Positions 20,227 through 30,918 of a DNA stretch of 64,000 nt are shown here, one piece after another. The stretch comes from Ephemerocybe angulata (lineage: Eukaryota; Basidiomycota; Agaricomycetes; Agaricales; Psathyrellaceae). How positions within the stretch are numbered: the first letter of the stretch is position 1; every line of letters begins with the position of its first letter. The notes beneath the pieces were generated by a model, which was not told the DNA's origin, ran no database searches, and saw nothing but the letters and a program-made list of their open reading frames with translations. The stretch lies in the NCBI GenBank assembly GCA_013368325.1, contig JAACJK010000008.1:496001-560000 (forward strand), given 5' to 3'. A program made the translations under genes and the position numbers.

Positions 20227-22807
20227 TCACGCAGCCAAAGACACCACCAGAGGAATCTGGGTCTCCTTCCGCCCAGACGTCACAGGCGCATCTTCAGTCG
20301 ACGGCTGCACAATCCCATTCGACAACCAAATAATCTTCTTGTCTCCCAGATTGATCTGGAACCTCTCAACGAGCAAACTTAAGATAACCTCTGTGGAACA
20401 CGTATTGCGTTAGATCCACGGTGTCCGCAAGAACTCATAACGAACGAAGAACGCACTCATCTCGAGCTGAGCAAACTTGAACCCAATGCAAGACCTACTC
20501 CCACCCAAAAACGTCATCCTAAAACAAAGCAGACGTCCATTCAGCCCACATTCGTGATGGTAAGCACGGGCGCTTAACGCGACACTTACAAATGGGAGTA
20601 CACTCCAGGGACGCGAGCCTCGACGAGGCTCTCAGGGAGAGGCGAGAGCCATCGCTCCGGCTTCCACTCCGTCGCATCGGGGCCCCAAATCGCAGGGTCG
20701 CGGTTACAATGGTGTGGCGAGATGAAGATGGAGGTGCCTTTTGGTACGAGGACTTCGTGCAGGAGGCGGCCGTCCGTGGATTTGATGGGATTGGCGAGAG
20801 GTAGGATGGCATCTTGTGTCGCGCTGAGGTCGATGGGGATTTAGTTTGATTTTGCGTGGGGATGGATGAGACTTACACCCTCATGAGGATTGGGACGGGG
20901 GCGTGGCTAAGAAGCGGGGTGAGCAAGCACATAGCTCAGGTCTTGGAAGTAAGGAGTCCTTACAGCCTGAGTGTCTCTCGGCATATAGCATCCAGGTACG
21001 GAAGCGCTGTCAAGCTCTCGTAATCTAGTTCCTCACCATGGATAAAGTGGGCTTCCCGGATTTCTTTTCGCAGCTTGTCTTGGACGTCTTGATGGGTTGC
21101 GAGGAGGTGGAGGATCCTCGCAAGTGCATTCGAGGTCGTATCCATTGCTGCAAAGGTAAGAGTCCTATCACGCGAGCCAAATCAGCACAAGTAGCTCGGG
21201 ATATTTTCTAAATGCAGAAGCTTACGATACTTGGCCAATAAGCTCGTTATCTGGGAGCCTGTCTTCTTCAGAAGCAAGCATGTTTGCTTTGACTAAAAGC
21301 AAAGGCACATCAGCCATTCGAAGTCGACCATAAACCTCGCTCAGAGAACGTACCCAAAACACTCATGATATCCTTCCCTCCACCGACCCTCTCACTAGCC
21401 GCAATTCCCCCTTCCTTAATCGCCTGCTTAGTCTTTTCAAATATCTCAACGGACGTGCTATGCATCACGTCGACCATGTCCCTGACTTCATGCAACGCCT
21501 TCCAGGGCAAAAAGTCGACTACTGCACGTTGAAAACGACGAGATCCCCAATTATGTATAATAGGCATGATGGTGAATCGGCAGATTACCAGCGCAGTGTC
21601 GTTCAAAGCCGCTCTGTGGATGTGCATGGTCAGGACTTCGACGTTGGAATGTACGATGGATATCGCAGTGGGCGTATAGACGTACGTGTAGTTCTTCATG
21701 GAATGGCCGAAGCGGTGTTCTGGAGCGCCGATTTCAAGCGTGTCGAACGAGTACCCGAATCCGCTTTGGCCGATAAGTTCCAGTGCGCACCGAGTCAGCC
21801 AAGGGAGCATGTCGATCTGGGGCCCGGGACGAGAATCAGCGAGGTGGCCTAGTAAGGTATAATAGAGTGGAACTCTTACCTCCTTCTCACTCTCATTCAG
21901 CTTGGTGAGCGAGTCACGAAGCTGTATATTTTGCATCCGAGTAAGTTCCAATTCCCGCTTCAATGCTCAATATGGGCATGCGTAGGTATGTACCGACCTT
22001 CCGGCCAATGCTGTAAAATGTCGGGGCTGAGTTGAAGCAAGTCAGTCGCTGAATAAGTAGCGCTGGATGGTCTACATACTCATGTCGCGCATGTGGGCAA
22101 TCGAGAACACAGGGTTCAGGATTTTTCGTTGCTTTCGATGGTGATCCCCTGCTTTCGCTCAGCCCGATGTTCCCAGTGCAAGTGGAGGAAAGGACAGACC
22201 TAGCGTCGCCAACAGCCCTGCTCCAAACGTTATCCCGTTCAAACTAATGCCGAATTAACCGCAGCCTAGCAAAGTAGAACCACTTCGACCTACATGATGA
22301 AATCTTCAGGTTCCTCCCAGATATGTTGGTCCTTGAGCACGATATGCTGCAGCGCCTTCGAATCGTATGTGTACAGCAGGTCCGCCTGTCGTGAGCTGGC
22401 CGTCAGAAAGGGCGCCTAAAACTACCAAGCGCATGGTACGAGGACGCACATTAAATAGTGCATGTATCTTGAAGAGACTTCCATCTAGAAAGAGAACAAG
22501 TTTCAGAACAGTGCTTAGTCGAAGGATGAGCTAAACTCACATGTCTTCGCAAGGTTGTCAATGTACGCCTCATTACTGGAGGTACCAGTAAAGATATTCA
22601 TCATGTTTCCTGTGTTGTGGAAATGGAGAATGCCAATATTAGCGCGTAGTTCATAGGGGTGCGTGCAGACATACCTGTAAGTATCGAGTCCGTAGGTGGA
22701 CCAGATATAATCGAAAGTGGGTTCTTCCCAAAGAGATACTTCCACACACGCCAGGCAAGCCATGTTCCGACTGGAACCAGCAGCAGCTGGGGAGAAAGGG
22801 AAGGCAT
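20227..22807 (-). CDS. Cytochrome P450 monooxygenase
   Basis: Many-exon P450, apparently intact. The start at 22807 is MPSLSPQLLLVPVGTWLAW, a membrane anchor, followed by a Pro-rich hinge (SGPP). In order: DHHRKQRKILNPVFSIAH (C-helix), WLTRCALELIGQSGFGYSF, I-helix MDTTSNALA, K-helix ETLR, NRDPAIWGPDATEWKPERW, heme loop FLGGSRSCIGFKFAQ with the axial Cys, and a last exon with LSLLVERFQINLG. The stop is at 20227. It should be an ER-bound heme-thiolate monooxygenase supplied by a P450 reductase. I cannot assign a CYP family. It is the intact sister of the pseudogene at 15108-17500 and a relative of the P450 at 42948. Confidence 0.8.
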
Positions 22808-23600
22808 GGATGGAACCGCGCGGACACGTCGTGACCTTTGATATATATACTCCCTGATAATTGCTGCCGCGTAAAGGGTCGTCCCTGCCAAGTCCCTGCA
22901 ACTCGCACGCAAGTCGTTGGCGGGTATCGTGCCCATGCGCCGCTGACAGCTGCTCCTTTTGGGCAGACCAAGTTCAGAAGGCGGGGGACACAATCCCCGA
23001 ACCGCTCAACTGGGCAAGTATGTAGTCTCACTTACATACCATCCGTTGTCGACAACGAATGGTAAACGAATGGTAAATTTCATCTTCGTTTGTGTTCGAT
23101 ACCCGTCGACACCTCCGTCTGGGAAGACGAAAGGATCTCCCTGGGGCCTGAGTGGTTCTGAGCGTTCAATACCCCATTGAGCGCACTGTTTCTCGGGGAT
23201 GCTTGCAAGTTGCCGCAACCTCAAGAATATGGCTTGAGGATATAACTTGCAAAGGTCACCATTCAGCTTCATTGTGGACCGGTGGATAGTAGAGAGGGAG
23301 GTGGGTGACAAAACACCATCGCATCACGTCCAAACGTTTTGGGCCAGGAGGATTTTCGAATACGAAACGAACTTCAGAATCAAGGCGCCCTCATAAAAAG
23401 TATGTGTTGAGTTCGCACCTTGCGCTCCCCCTGCTTTTCCTCGAAGTATGACTGACGGTACGACGAACTCTGCGAGACTGGGATGAATTCTGGGCCCAAC
23501 GAGAAATAGGCGTTCATAGAGGTGCTAGAGGGCCTGTGCTGTGGCCATGAGGAAGTTGGGGTTCGCGCTTTGTATGACCCATATGCAACTAGGGATTTGC
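20443..23600. repeat. Segmental duplication, copy 2 (copy 1 at about 15109-17880)
   Basis: The P450 and several hundred bp of its upstream flank match 15109-17880, with an offset of about 5.3 kb and the same orientation. Shared landmarks are the promoter TATA box, upstream CTGATA, and a far-upstream TGCAACTAGG (17873 and 23589). The MDR gene lies between the copies. Confidence 0.75.
22842..22849 (-). promoter_or_regulatory. TATA box of the intact P450
   Basis: TATATATA lies 35 bp upstream of the ATG at 22807, in the same setting as in the paralogue. Confidence 0.55.
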
Positions 23601-25789
23601 TGTGGGGGTATCACAGGGAGATTGTCCTTATTCTGTTGATAGCAAGGTTAATGGACTCTTGGCATTATGCATTGACGTGTGCGGTCGATTGAAGGTGGTG
23701 GTGGTAGTGCTGAATCAAGCCTAATCAAGCGCGGTCTCGGACATCGGGGGCTGCCGCGGGATGATCCGCTTCAGGACCTACCGCCTATCCCCGCGTGTAC
23801 GCCTCGGACTCAAGGCTCGGCCGCTCGGGTTCAAGTGTTGCATGCGGGGCTTTCGAGCCGAGCATGCAGAGTTTGGGGGCAGCAGGCGTTCCTGGCAGAT
23901 GCTTTTAAGATGCACAATATGGGCGAGAATATCTTACATGGAATTCCCCTTGTTTCCGTTCCCATCTAACTAAGTATCGTTCATGACGTCAGCGGGCGCT
24001 TAGGGCTTCAGACGGATCTCCAGGCCCCTTCTATGAGAAATGCAGGCCACGTTATCGCTCTAGGACCTAATTTGCGGGCTCTGGTACCTTATGCGCAAGG
24101 TATTATCTGGCGAGGGTGATGTCCCCAGGGATACAATGAGGCCAGTTGATCATCCTCTTGCCAAAAGAAAATCGGGTCTTCTCAGTGGCTATTATGAGAC
24201 ATAATGTTGGTTCAAAGTTGGCGTTGCCCATGTAATAGCTCGAAGTTCGAGCACATCTAACAGATGAAATGTAATAGATCTACTCAGACACATGATCAAC
24301 CAAGTCCTTGAGTTAAATAGGGTGCAAAGGTCACTGGGGCCCTTCAATTTTACCAAAAACGGCTGAGGCCTCTAAGCCAGACTGCGTTCAAGTTCATTTC
24401 TCAACCCATCTCCTGATCAGCCCTTCCCGTTAATCTCTCGTCATCGCGTCATCCGACGTGTGCGGCGCTGGCACTGCTGATGATCAAGACCTTGATCTCA
24501 ACACTTTGACGCCGAGAAACGTGTTTAGACGCCGGCAGCCTGCCGAGGGCTATCCCAAGCCCCAGCATGAGCTCTTGGATGACTCCTCCTTGTAGTGTAA
24601 TTCCTTCTAGTGTAATGGTCAACATGGTGGATCCGTGCACCATATTACGTACGTCACAGGCCGGGGATGTTAAGGAGTGTTAAGGGCCCAAAGGCAAATC
24701 ATGGTGGGCGGCTATTCCACTTCCGAATAGTTCACCTCGCCCTTGTTGATCAGACGTGAGGGAAGGATCACAGAACCACCCTCAAAATACCAGGTCTACT
24801 GTGTTTTCCCTGTTCAGTGGTCCTCGCCTGGTGCTATTAATTACACGAGCTCGGCAAGATTGGGCTTCCATGTGGCAAAGTCGATCTTTCTCATCACCAG
24901 CAAGGCTCGCACTGGTTTCCAGGAGCCCGCAGTTCTTTCCATACTCCTGTGCGAGCGTCTAAGCTGGGTAAATGAAATGGCCGGGCGCCAAGGCGCCCGG
25001 TGTGACTCCCGAGTCCATTTCTAATCAGCTCAGAGGCACGAAAGCTGACTCATGTTCGAGACTACAGCAGTCATAGCGATAATTTGAGCACACGCTCAGG
25101 GAGACGGATGCATGAAGAAGCAAGGGTGTAGCCGAACGAGAAGTTTAGACGTCTTCAATTGCTTGTCGTAGGCATGCAGCATGCAATCCACGGGAATGCC
25201 AGGCTATGACCGCATTAACACCTCGTGCTTCGAGATGTTTCGAACCTTCGGTGTACACGGCGCCAATCTGATACCCAAGTAACACACACCCTGTACAGCC
25301 CTGGGGTCCTATTACAGCAGCGTACATAACACTGGGTAGAAGGCCTCGCACGATTGTACCCCACCTCAGAACGAGCCCACAGTAACCACATGAATGTGTG
25401 GGGAAGACAAAGGACAATAACATGCATGCGGGATGATTGTGGCATCCATTGTACTTTAGACTGTCACTTGAGCAGAGGAATCTCTACAAATGACAATTAT
25501 AGTGGCTAGATTGTGTTCGGGCACCGCATCCGAGAATAGTCATTTCGGATGCCTGCTGTGGTCCGGGCAATGCACCACGCCGGAGCAAACAAAGCGTTGC
25601 TGTTGCCGCGTGTGGCTCCAGACTTTCCCAGCGCCACCCGAACATATATAAAGGGCCTCGTTGCCTTGTTCTCATCAGATCCCCACAAAAAACACCCCAT
25701 CCCCGCGTAGAAACCCCATCCCTCCACCGCCTCCCTTGTCCTGCCCAAAATCTAGAGCTTAGAGTTGAATATTCGAGTACTGCGAAGAC
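23601..25789. other. Gene-poor region, no gene seen
   Basis: About 2.2 kb. Only short frames occur, all with unbiased composition and no splice-supported extension. It may be decayed sequence. A run GGGCGCCAAGGCGCCCGG at 24982 forms a small GC hairpin. Confidence 0.45.
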
Positions 25790-26415
25790 ATGCCTCCATC
25801 ATCAGCCATCCGACGAAGTCGTACTACGAGCCACATGTCCAAGGCTTCGAAGGCGAAGCTTTCTGGGCCCTATGCATCGCCTTTAAGACCCGATTCGGAA
25901 GAGAGTGACGATACGTGGAGCGACGCTCAAAGCATTAGCAGTAGATCATGGCAGGATCTTGACATCTCAGAATTAGACGACCCGATGGACCATAACTTTA
26001 AGGTACATTTCCTTTGGGCTCTCTCAGAAATCCTAGGGCATTTAGTGATTTCAATTTGTGATATCGTAACAGAGTGGCGACCGAGTGTGGGTGAGGACGC
26101 AAGAGCATAACTGGCGCATGGGCAAGGTCGTCAAGGGACAGCCCAAGGCCAAGCCTCTGACTCGCAACGTGAGTGATGAATAACATTGAATGGCTCCAAG
26201 TTCGATCGTATGGCAATGCTAACTGCGGCTTTCATTATCTCCAGGCGCACTTGAAAGCCGATTACTACCAGGTACAATTCGGTGCTAAGGGCAAATTGAA
26301 CACAAGAAAATACTTCGCTCCTCTGAATGGCGAACTGAAGCCTGATAACCTCGAGGTCCGCGGACTGCTGCTGGCTGGCGGCTGGATCTCAGGGGACATT
26401 ATGCTCTCTGATTGA
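25790..26415 (+). CDS. Small protein with SH3/Tudor-like fold, function unknown
   Basis: Three exons: 25790-26002, 26073-26168 and 26245-26415, all phase 0, 159 residues. The first 70 residues are Ser-rich and acidic. The folded part starts SGDRVWVRTQEHNWRMGKVV, which looks like the first strands of an SH3/Tudor-type barrel, then YYQVQFGAKGKLNTRKYFAP and a C-terminal VRGLLLAGGWI. I recall a common Agaricomycete family with the same RKYFAPLNG motif and no known role. A protein- or nucleic-acid-binding role is only an inference from the fold. Confidence 0.7.
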
Positions 26416-27060
26416 TTGGCTATCGTCGTCTTCTTCCACGGACTTTGCTTTCTTCGGGAATTGACTTCCCAAGCACCATAAGTACTACCTGCACCCAACC
26501 ACTCATTTGTACCATACATACCGCAACCCTGATACACCTACTATACGATCATCCGCCCGAACATCCGCCCACCCCTCGTAGTAATCAAACCAAATGATAA
26601 TGCACTCCTATACTTAATGTATCGCCGTTGTGAACAGAATCAGTGAACGTGACACACCTCAAGCAGCTCTAACAGCTGAGAACGCGCTGAGAGTCCAGAG
26701 TAGGAAGGAGACTATGTGCCTAACAGGCATCCGTGCGCCACATTGAGCCACCGTCTCCCTGATTTCAATCTTCTTGGCATTGGAGAAGAGATGTAAACCA
26801 TAAGTTCATGAGTTCATGTGCTTGAAGGGTATGACAAAAATCAAAGAACAACCATATAAGTCGGGCACGCATGTTTCTGTAGACTCCCAGAGTGCCTGGT
26901 GCATCCCCCACTGCTGTTGATTCAAACATCTGTGGTATGTTCAGATTTGCGATCGAGAGACGTTGAACTCACCGCACATATTATGACGCAGATATCGGCT
27001 GGTCCGCCCATCCTTCACTATACACCTACTACTCCAGACAAACCTTGTTACCTTTTCGTT
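26416..27060. other. Intergenic region, no gene seen
   Basis: About 640 bp. No supported frame. It holds the 3' end of the preceding gene and the promoter of the next. Confidence 0.45.
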
Positions 27061-27985
27061 ATGCGCCCATCTTCCAAGTTCGCTTTCCTCGTTCTCTCGT
27101 CCCACGGCCTTCTCTCCTTCGCTTTGCCAGTGGTGCCGGTGAGCGCCTGCCGGGCGAATTGAACTCTCTTCAAGCATGAGCTGACGAGTACCTTCTAGGA
27201 CTTTTCCGGGTCTTCAATCTCAGACTTTTCATCCCGCGAGATCGAAAGTGGTGGAAGCACCATCGAAGTTCGAGGTTGGGAGCCTCGTTCTCTATCCGAA
27301 GACGAGCTCCTGGAGCTCGAAGCCCGTGGGCTTAAGGGGATCGGCAAGCTCGTGAAAGCAGCTGCAGTCCCCATCAAGAAAGCCGTCTCGGCTCTCCGTC
27401 CAAGTTCTCGCAAGCCTGCACCTGCACCCTCTGCCCGCAAGCCCAAGAGCAAGACTGCAGCCAGCTCTAAAGGGAAGACTCCAAAAGCGAATGCAAAGAG
27501 TGGTACTAAGAAGGCCGCGAAGAAAGCCGCGGCCAAGAACCCGCCCACCAAGAAGAGTGCCTCAGCCAAGTCGAAGACGAAGAGCAAGGGCAAGTCCAAG
27601 GCGCTTGCTGCCGCTGGGACGAAGAAAGCTGGGACTTCGAAGGCCAGTGGCAAGTCCAAGTCCAAGGCAAAGTCCAAGGGTAAGAGTGGTACTGGCAAGG
27701 CCAAGAAATCCGGTAAGGACTCCTCCGGTAAAGATAAGGGAAAGCCCAGTGGGAAGAAGGGAAAGAAATCGAAGTCTGACAAGAAGGCTAAGGACGAGAA
27801 GCCCACGCGGAGCCGGAGTCGCACCTTTGTACGTGGATACACACAGTTACCCTGGAAAGAGTCTGAAGGGAGCCCGGAGACCCGGGGTGCTGATACCTCC
27901 TATCCTTTAGAATGTGAATGTCGACCCCGGAAACCTGATCAACGGTGCAGTCAACCTCGCAAATCTGCTCGGAGGGGGGAACTAG
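27061..27985 (+). CDS. Secreted lysine-rich basic protein
   Basis: Three exons: 27061-27138, 27199-27828 and 27911-27985, all phase 0, 260 residues. The first exon encodes a likely signal peptide (MRPSSKFAFLVLSSHGLLSF, then ALPVVP). A short acidic/helical region follows (LSEDELLELEARGLKGIGKL). About 140 residues are almost only Lys, Ala, Ser, Gly and Pro (KKAAKKAAAKNPPTKK), like a histone H1 tail. The last exon codes a hydrophobic end, NVNVDPGNLINGAVNLANLL. The mix of signal peptide and H1-like tail is unusual. It could be a cell-wall or mucilage polycation, or a nuclear protein if the leader is not used. Confidence 0.7.
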
Positions 27986-28557
27986 CGATAGTGTAGCCGC
28001 CTTGTTGCATGCAGAACAAATGTGGAACGGGCGCCAATCAATCCGAGTCTATGCAGCATATGAGAAGGCCAATTGACCCGAAACGGGTTATATGACCTGA
28101 ATCTGGGGTAAGAGGTGGATGGGCGGCCGGGCTTGAAAATGGCAAGCGACTCGTAGTTGGACATAGTGGTCGAAAAGATCAAATGTGTCAAGGTGAATCT
28201 TCAGACGAGATTTGGACGAGACGCCCGTTTTTGAACATGCACCTTGTCGCCTCCGAGGCGGTGTAAGCGCATACATCGTCAATGTTGGTGTTGAAGTCGT
28301 CTGCTATGGCTTTCTGCTATGGCTTAAGAGTATAACTCTGACCTCTTCTCCGCCACATGAACTGCGAGTCGAGCTCGGGAGCCGCCATTTGACGCTGGGG
28401 CCCCTCGCTCACTTCTTCATTGTGGTACGAAAACAAGGAAAGATCTGATTGTCGATCATCGCTCGATCGACTCATCATCGGATTTTGTGATCGTAATGTC
28501 AGCAACGGAGACATCGCTGCGTTACATCTTCGACCCATAGACTCATCCACAAGCAAG
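27986..28557. other. Intergenic region, no gene seen
   Basis: About 570 bp between two plus-strand genes. Part of it (28420-28557) is open in frame with the next F-box gene but lacks conserved sequence. Confidence 0.4.
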
Positions 28558-30237
28558 ATGGACCCACAGACCTTGCGACAGTGTGTGCGGGAAAACCTGG
28601 CGTTAGACCCTAACGAACAAGTCGTAGCCCAGGAGAAGGAGATCAAATACAAGGATGAGCTGTTATCATGGCGAGGGAAGATCGAGGCCACTGAGATCCT
28701 CTTGAACGCCCTCAAACAGAAGGCCGTGGTCGCAGAGCACAATCGGAGTATGTGGTCGACCATCCTCGCTCCCATCCGCCGCATCCCAGCAGAAATCCTC
28801 GTCGAAATCTTCACTCTCGCATGCCTGGGAGACGTTTTCCACCTCTTTCCGAATATTGACGCCAAGGCCCCCATTTCGACGAGCCACAGTCTGATCCACG
28901 TCTGCAAATATTGGCGGGATACCGCGCTGGACATTCCACGAATCTGGAACCACTTCGTCGTCGTGCACCCGGATGCCTTCGACAAACGCCGGTTTCATTG
29001 GAAACACCTTTTTGGTGTATACGGGAAAAATCTGACGCATATTGACCTCCACCTGCTGGAGGGCATGCTCTTCAACAGAGACGGATCATTGTCCAGGAGT
29101 ATCTTCAAGTATCAGCAGCAATACACGTCCCTCCGACTACAGGCTCCCACTCTGCCTCTACGGACACAGTCGACTGGCCCACTTCCGAAGGAGTATGACA
29201 TGCCACTCCTTGAAGAACTCGTTTTCAGATGTCGAAAAGTCTACACGCACGACGACATGAACTTCAAAGCACCGAGGCTGAAGAGGCTCTCCATATATTA
29301 TTACGATTGTTTGAACAGTTCCAAGGTCAGATTCCCTTGGAACCAGGTCACCCACTTGTTTCTTGGGTGCATGGAGTCCACGGATTCTGATACAGACCCG
29401 GGGGAGCTTGCCTATGAACATTTCCTCCCCTTCCTCAAGAAACTGGTCAACGTCACATACCTGGGGCTTAGTAGTGTCTGGATGAGGGAAGGCTACAGTT
29501 CAACAACCCCAACGAAGTCGAGGATTGTGCTCTCCAAATTACGCCACCTCGAAATCCAGGACCCACATTTTCATCTACTGGTGCGAACTCTGGACAGTGG
29601 AACAGGCCGTGACTTTCTAGATCACATATCAGCCCCCGCACTTGCCGCATTCGACCTCATCTTCCACTATCATCCAATATTTCTCCATTACTTGAAATGG
29701 GGAGTATTCGAATATGTCGCTTCGTTTCTACGGAGGACACCCCTCCTTTCAAAATTACGTGTTGTTGTTGCCAAAGACTCGGGGTATTACTACGACAATC
29801 CTGCAACAGCCGGTCTGGAGGACTGTCCCATGTTCGCCTTGTCTGGTAACGCCCAGCACTTTGAAGACTTGGCCCAAACCAGAGACGACACTTTCACCCG
29901 CGACGCAGAATCCCATCCGCAACCCTTCAAAAGGTGGCCGGCGGACGTGTACACAATGGACCACCTCATCGACCGGTTCTTGGAGAGAGAGGACCCTTAT
30001 TTTCAAAGGGCTGAGGTGAAAGAGGACGAGGAGGGGCATGGTTCAGAAAGGACAGAAAGATCGGAAGGGGGTGAGAAGGCGGTGGAAACAGCAATTGGAG
30101 TGAGAAGCTCAAAAAGCTTGAAAAGCGGGACTGCCCTAGACGTGATGCGGGGCGTCTTCAAGATGCTTGGGCACAAACATGGAGTTGCGGACGGGGAGAG
30201 GAAAGCATATTTTGCAGCTAGCGTATTATCAAATTAG
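28558..30237 (+). CDS. F-box protein
   Basis: A single exon of 559 residues from the ATG at 28558. The frame extends to 28420, but 28558 gives the typical start of this family: a charged coiled-coil lead (about 20-60), then the F-box IRRIPAEILVEIFTLAC, then ISTSHSLIHVCKYWRDTAL and PRIWNH. The remainder has irregular LRR-like segments. Together this is the standard layout of expanded Agaricomycete F-box-like proteins, presumed SCF substrate adaptors. Confidence 0.75.
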   Translation: MDPQTLRQCVRENLALDPNEQVVAQEKEIKYKDELLSWRGKIEATEILLNALKQKAVVAEHNRSMWSTILAPIRRIPAEILVEIFTLACLGDVFHLFPNIDAKAPISTSHSLIHVCKYWRDTALDIPRIWNHFVVVHPDAFDKRRFHWKHLFGVYGKNLTHIDLHLLEGMLFNRDGSLSRSIFKYQQQYTSLRLQAPTLPLRTQSTGPLPKEYDMPLLEELVFRCRKVYTHDDMNFKAPRLKRLSIYYYDCLNSSKVRFPWNQVTHLFLGCMESTDSDTDPGELAYEHFLPFLKKLVNVTYLGLSSVWMREGYSSTTPTKSRIVLSKLRHLEIQDPHFHLLVRTLDSGTGRDFLDHISAPALAAFDLIFHYHPIFLHYLKWGVFEYVASFLRRTPLLSKLRVVVAKDSGYYYDNPATAGLEDCPMFALSGNAQHFEDLAQTRDDTFTRDAESHPQPFKRWPADVYTMDHLIDRFLEREDPYFQRAEVKEDEEGHGSERTERSEGGEKAVETAIGVRSSKSLKSGTALDVMRGVFKMLGHKHGVADGERKAYFAASVLSN

Positions 30238-30918
30238 AACTCTCACACGCACGCACGGCGCACGACAGACGAACGGTCACCAAATCCCCCAACGATTCCA
30301 AACCACGAATCGTGCCATAAATTATGAATTATCGGCAAGATAACAGCAAGATACAGTGGGATATCCGATTCAGAACAGACAGACAGAAGAAGAAAACAAA
30401 AAAGCGTCGATCATGATTCGAAAGGAATGCTTGAATGAACAAAGAAGAATTGAAAGCAATCAAAAGAGGAGTAGGACGAGCGAGGAGAACGCCGTGAAAC
30501 GTACATACTACTAACTAAACTACTACAAAAAAGAGGACATCGTCATATCATATATTGTAACATAACAACGTAGAGAATAGGATCGAATAGGCATGATGAA
30601 TGGATGAATGAATGAAGAAGCGGCGAAGACGGGAAGCTAACATGAATACAGGTAATCGACCAAGGGTTCGGTGCATAAATTGACAGAGGGGAAGAGAGAA
30701 GGGGAAAGAGTCGTGCTGGAGGAGGACCTGAAGAGAGGCGCCCTCACACGCACGAACACGAATGCAGCCACGAGTACAAGTACAGGTATACATCTCAAAG
30801 ACAGCGCGAAGAAACCGTATTCCTTCGGCTCTGTAGGCTGTCTACAATCGCACAAAGGCCTCATCAGCATCCACTCCCAATAAATGACGAAGCAAAGGGG
30901 ACGGACGCACCGTTGGCA
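30238..30918. other. Region between convergent genes, no gene seen
   Basis: About 680 bp, purine-rich on the plus strand, with GACAGACAGACAG and GAATGAATGAATG-type short repeats. Probably 3' untranslated sequence of both neighbours. Confidence 0.4.

Noticed and set aside
27195..27842. Long minus-strand ORF opposite the lysine-rich gene
   Set aside because: It is the antisense of AAG/GCC-rich codons, giving a Leu/Phe/Ala-only protein; the plus strand has a signal peptide and clean splice junctions.
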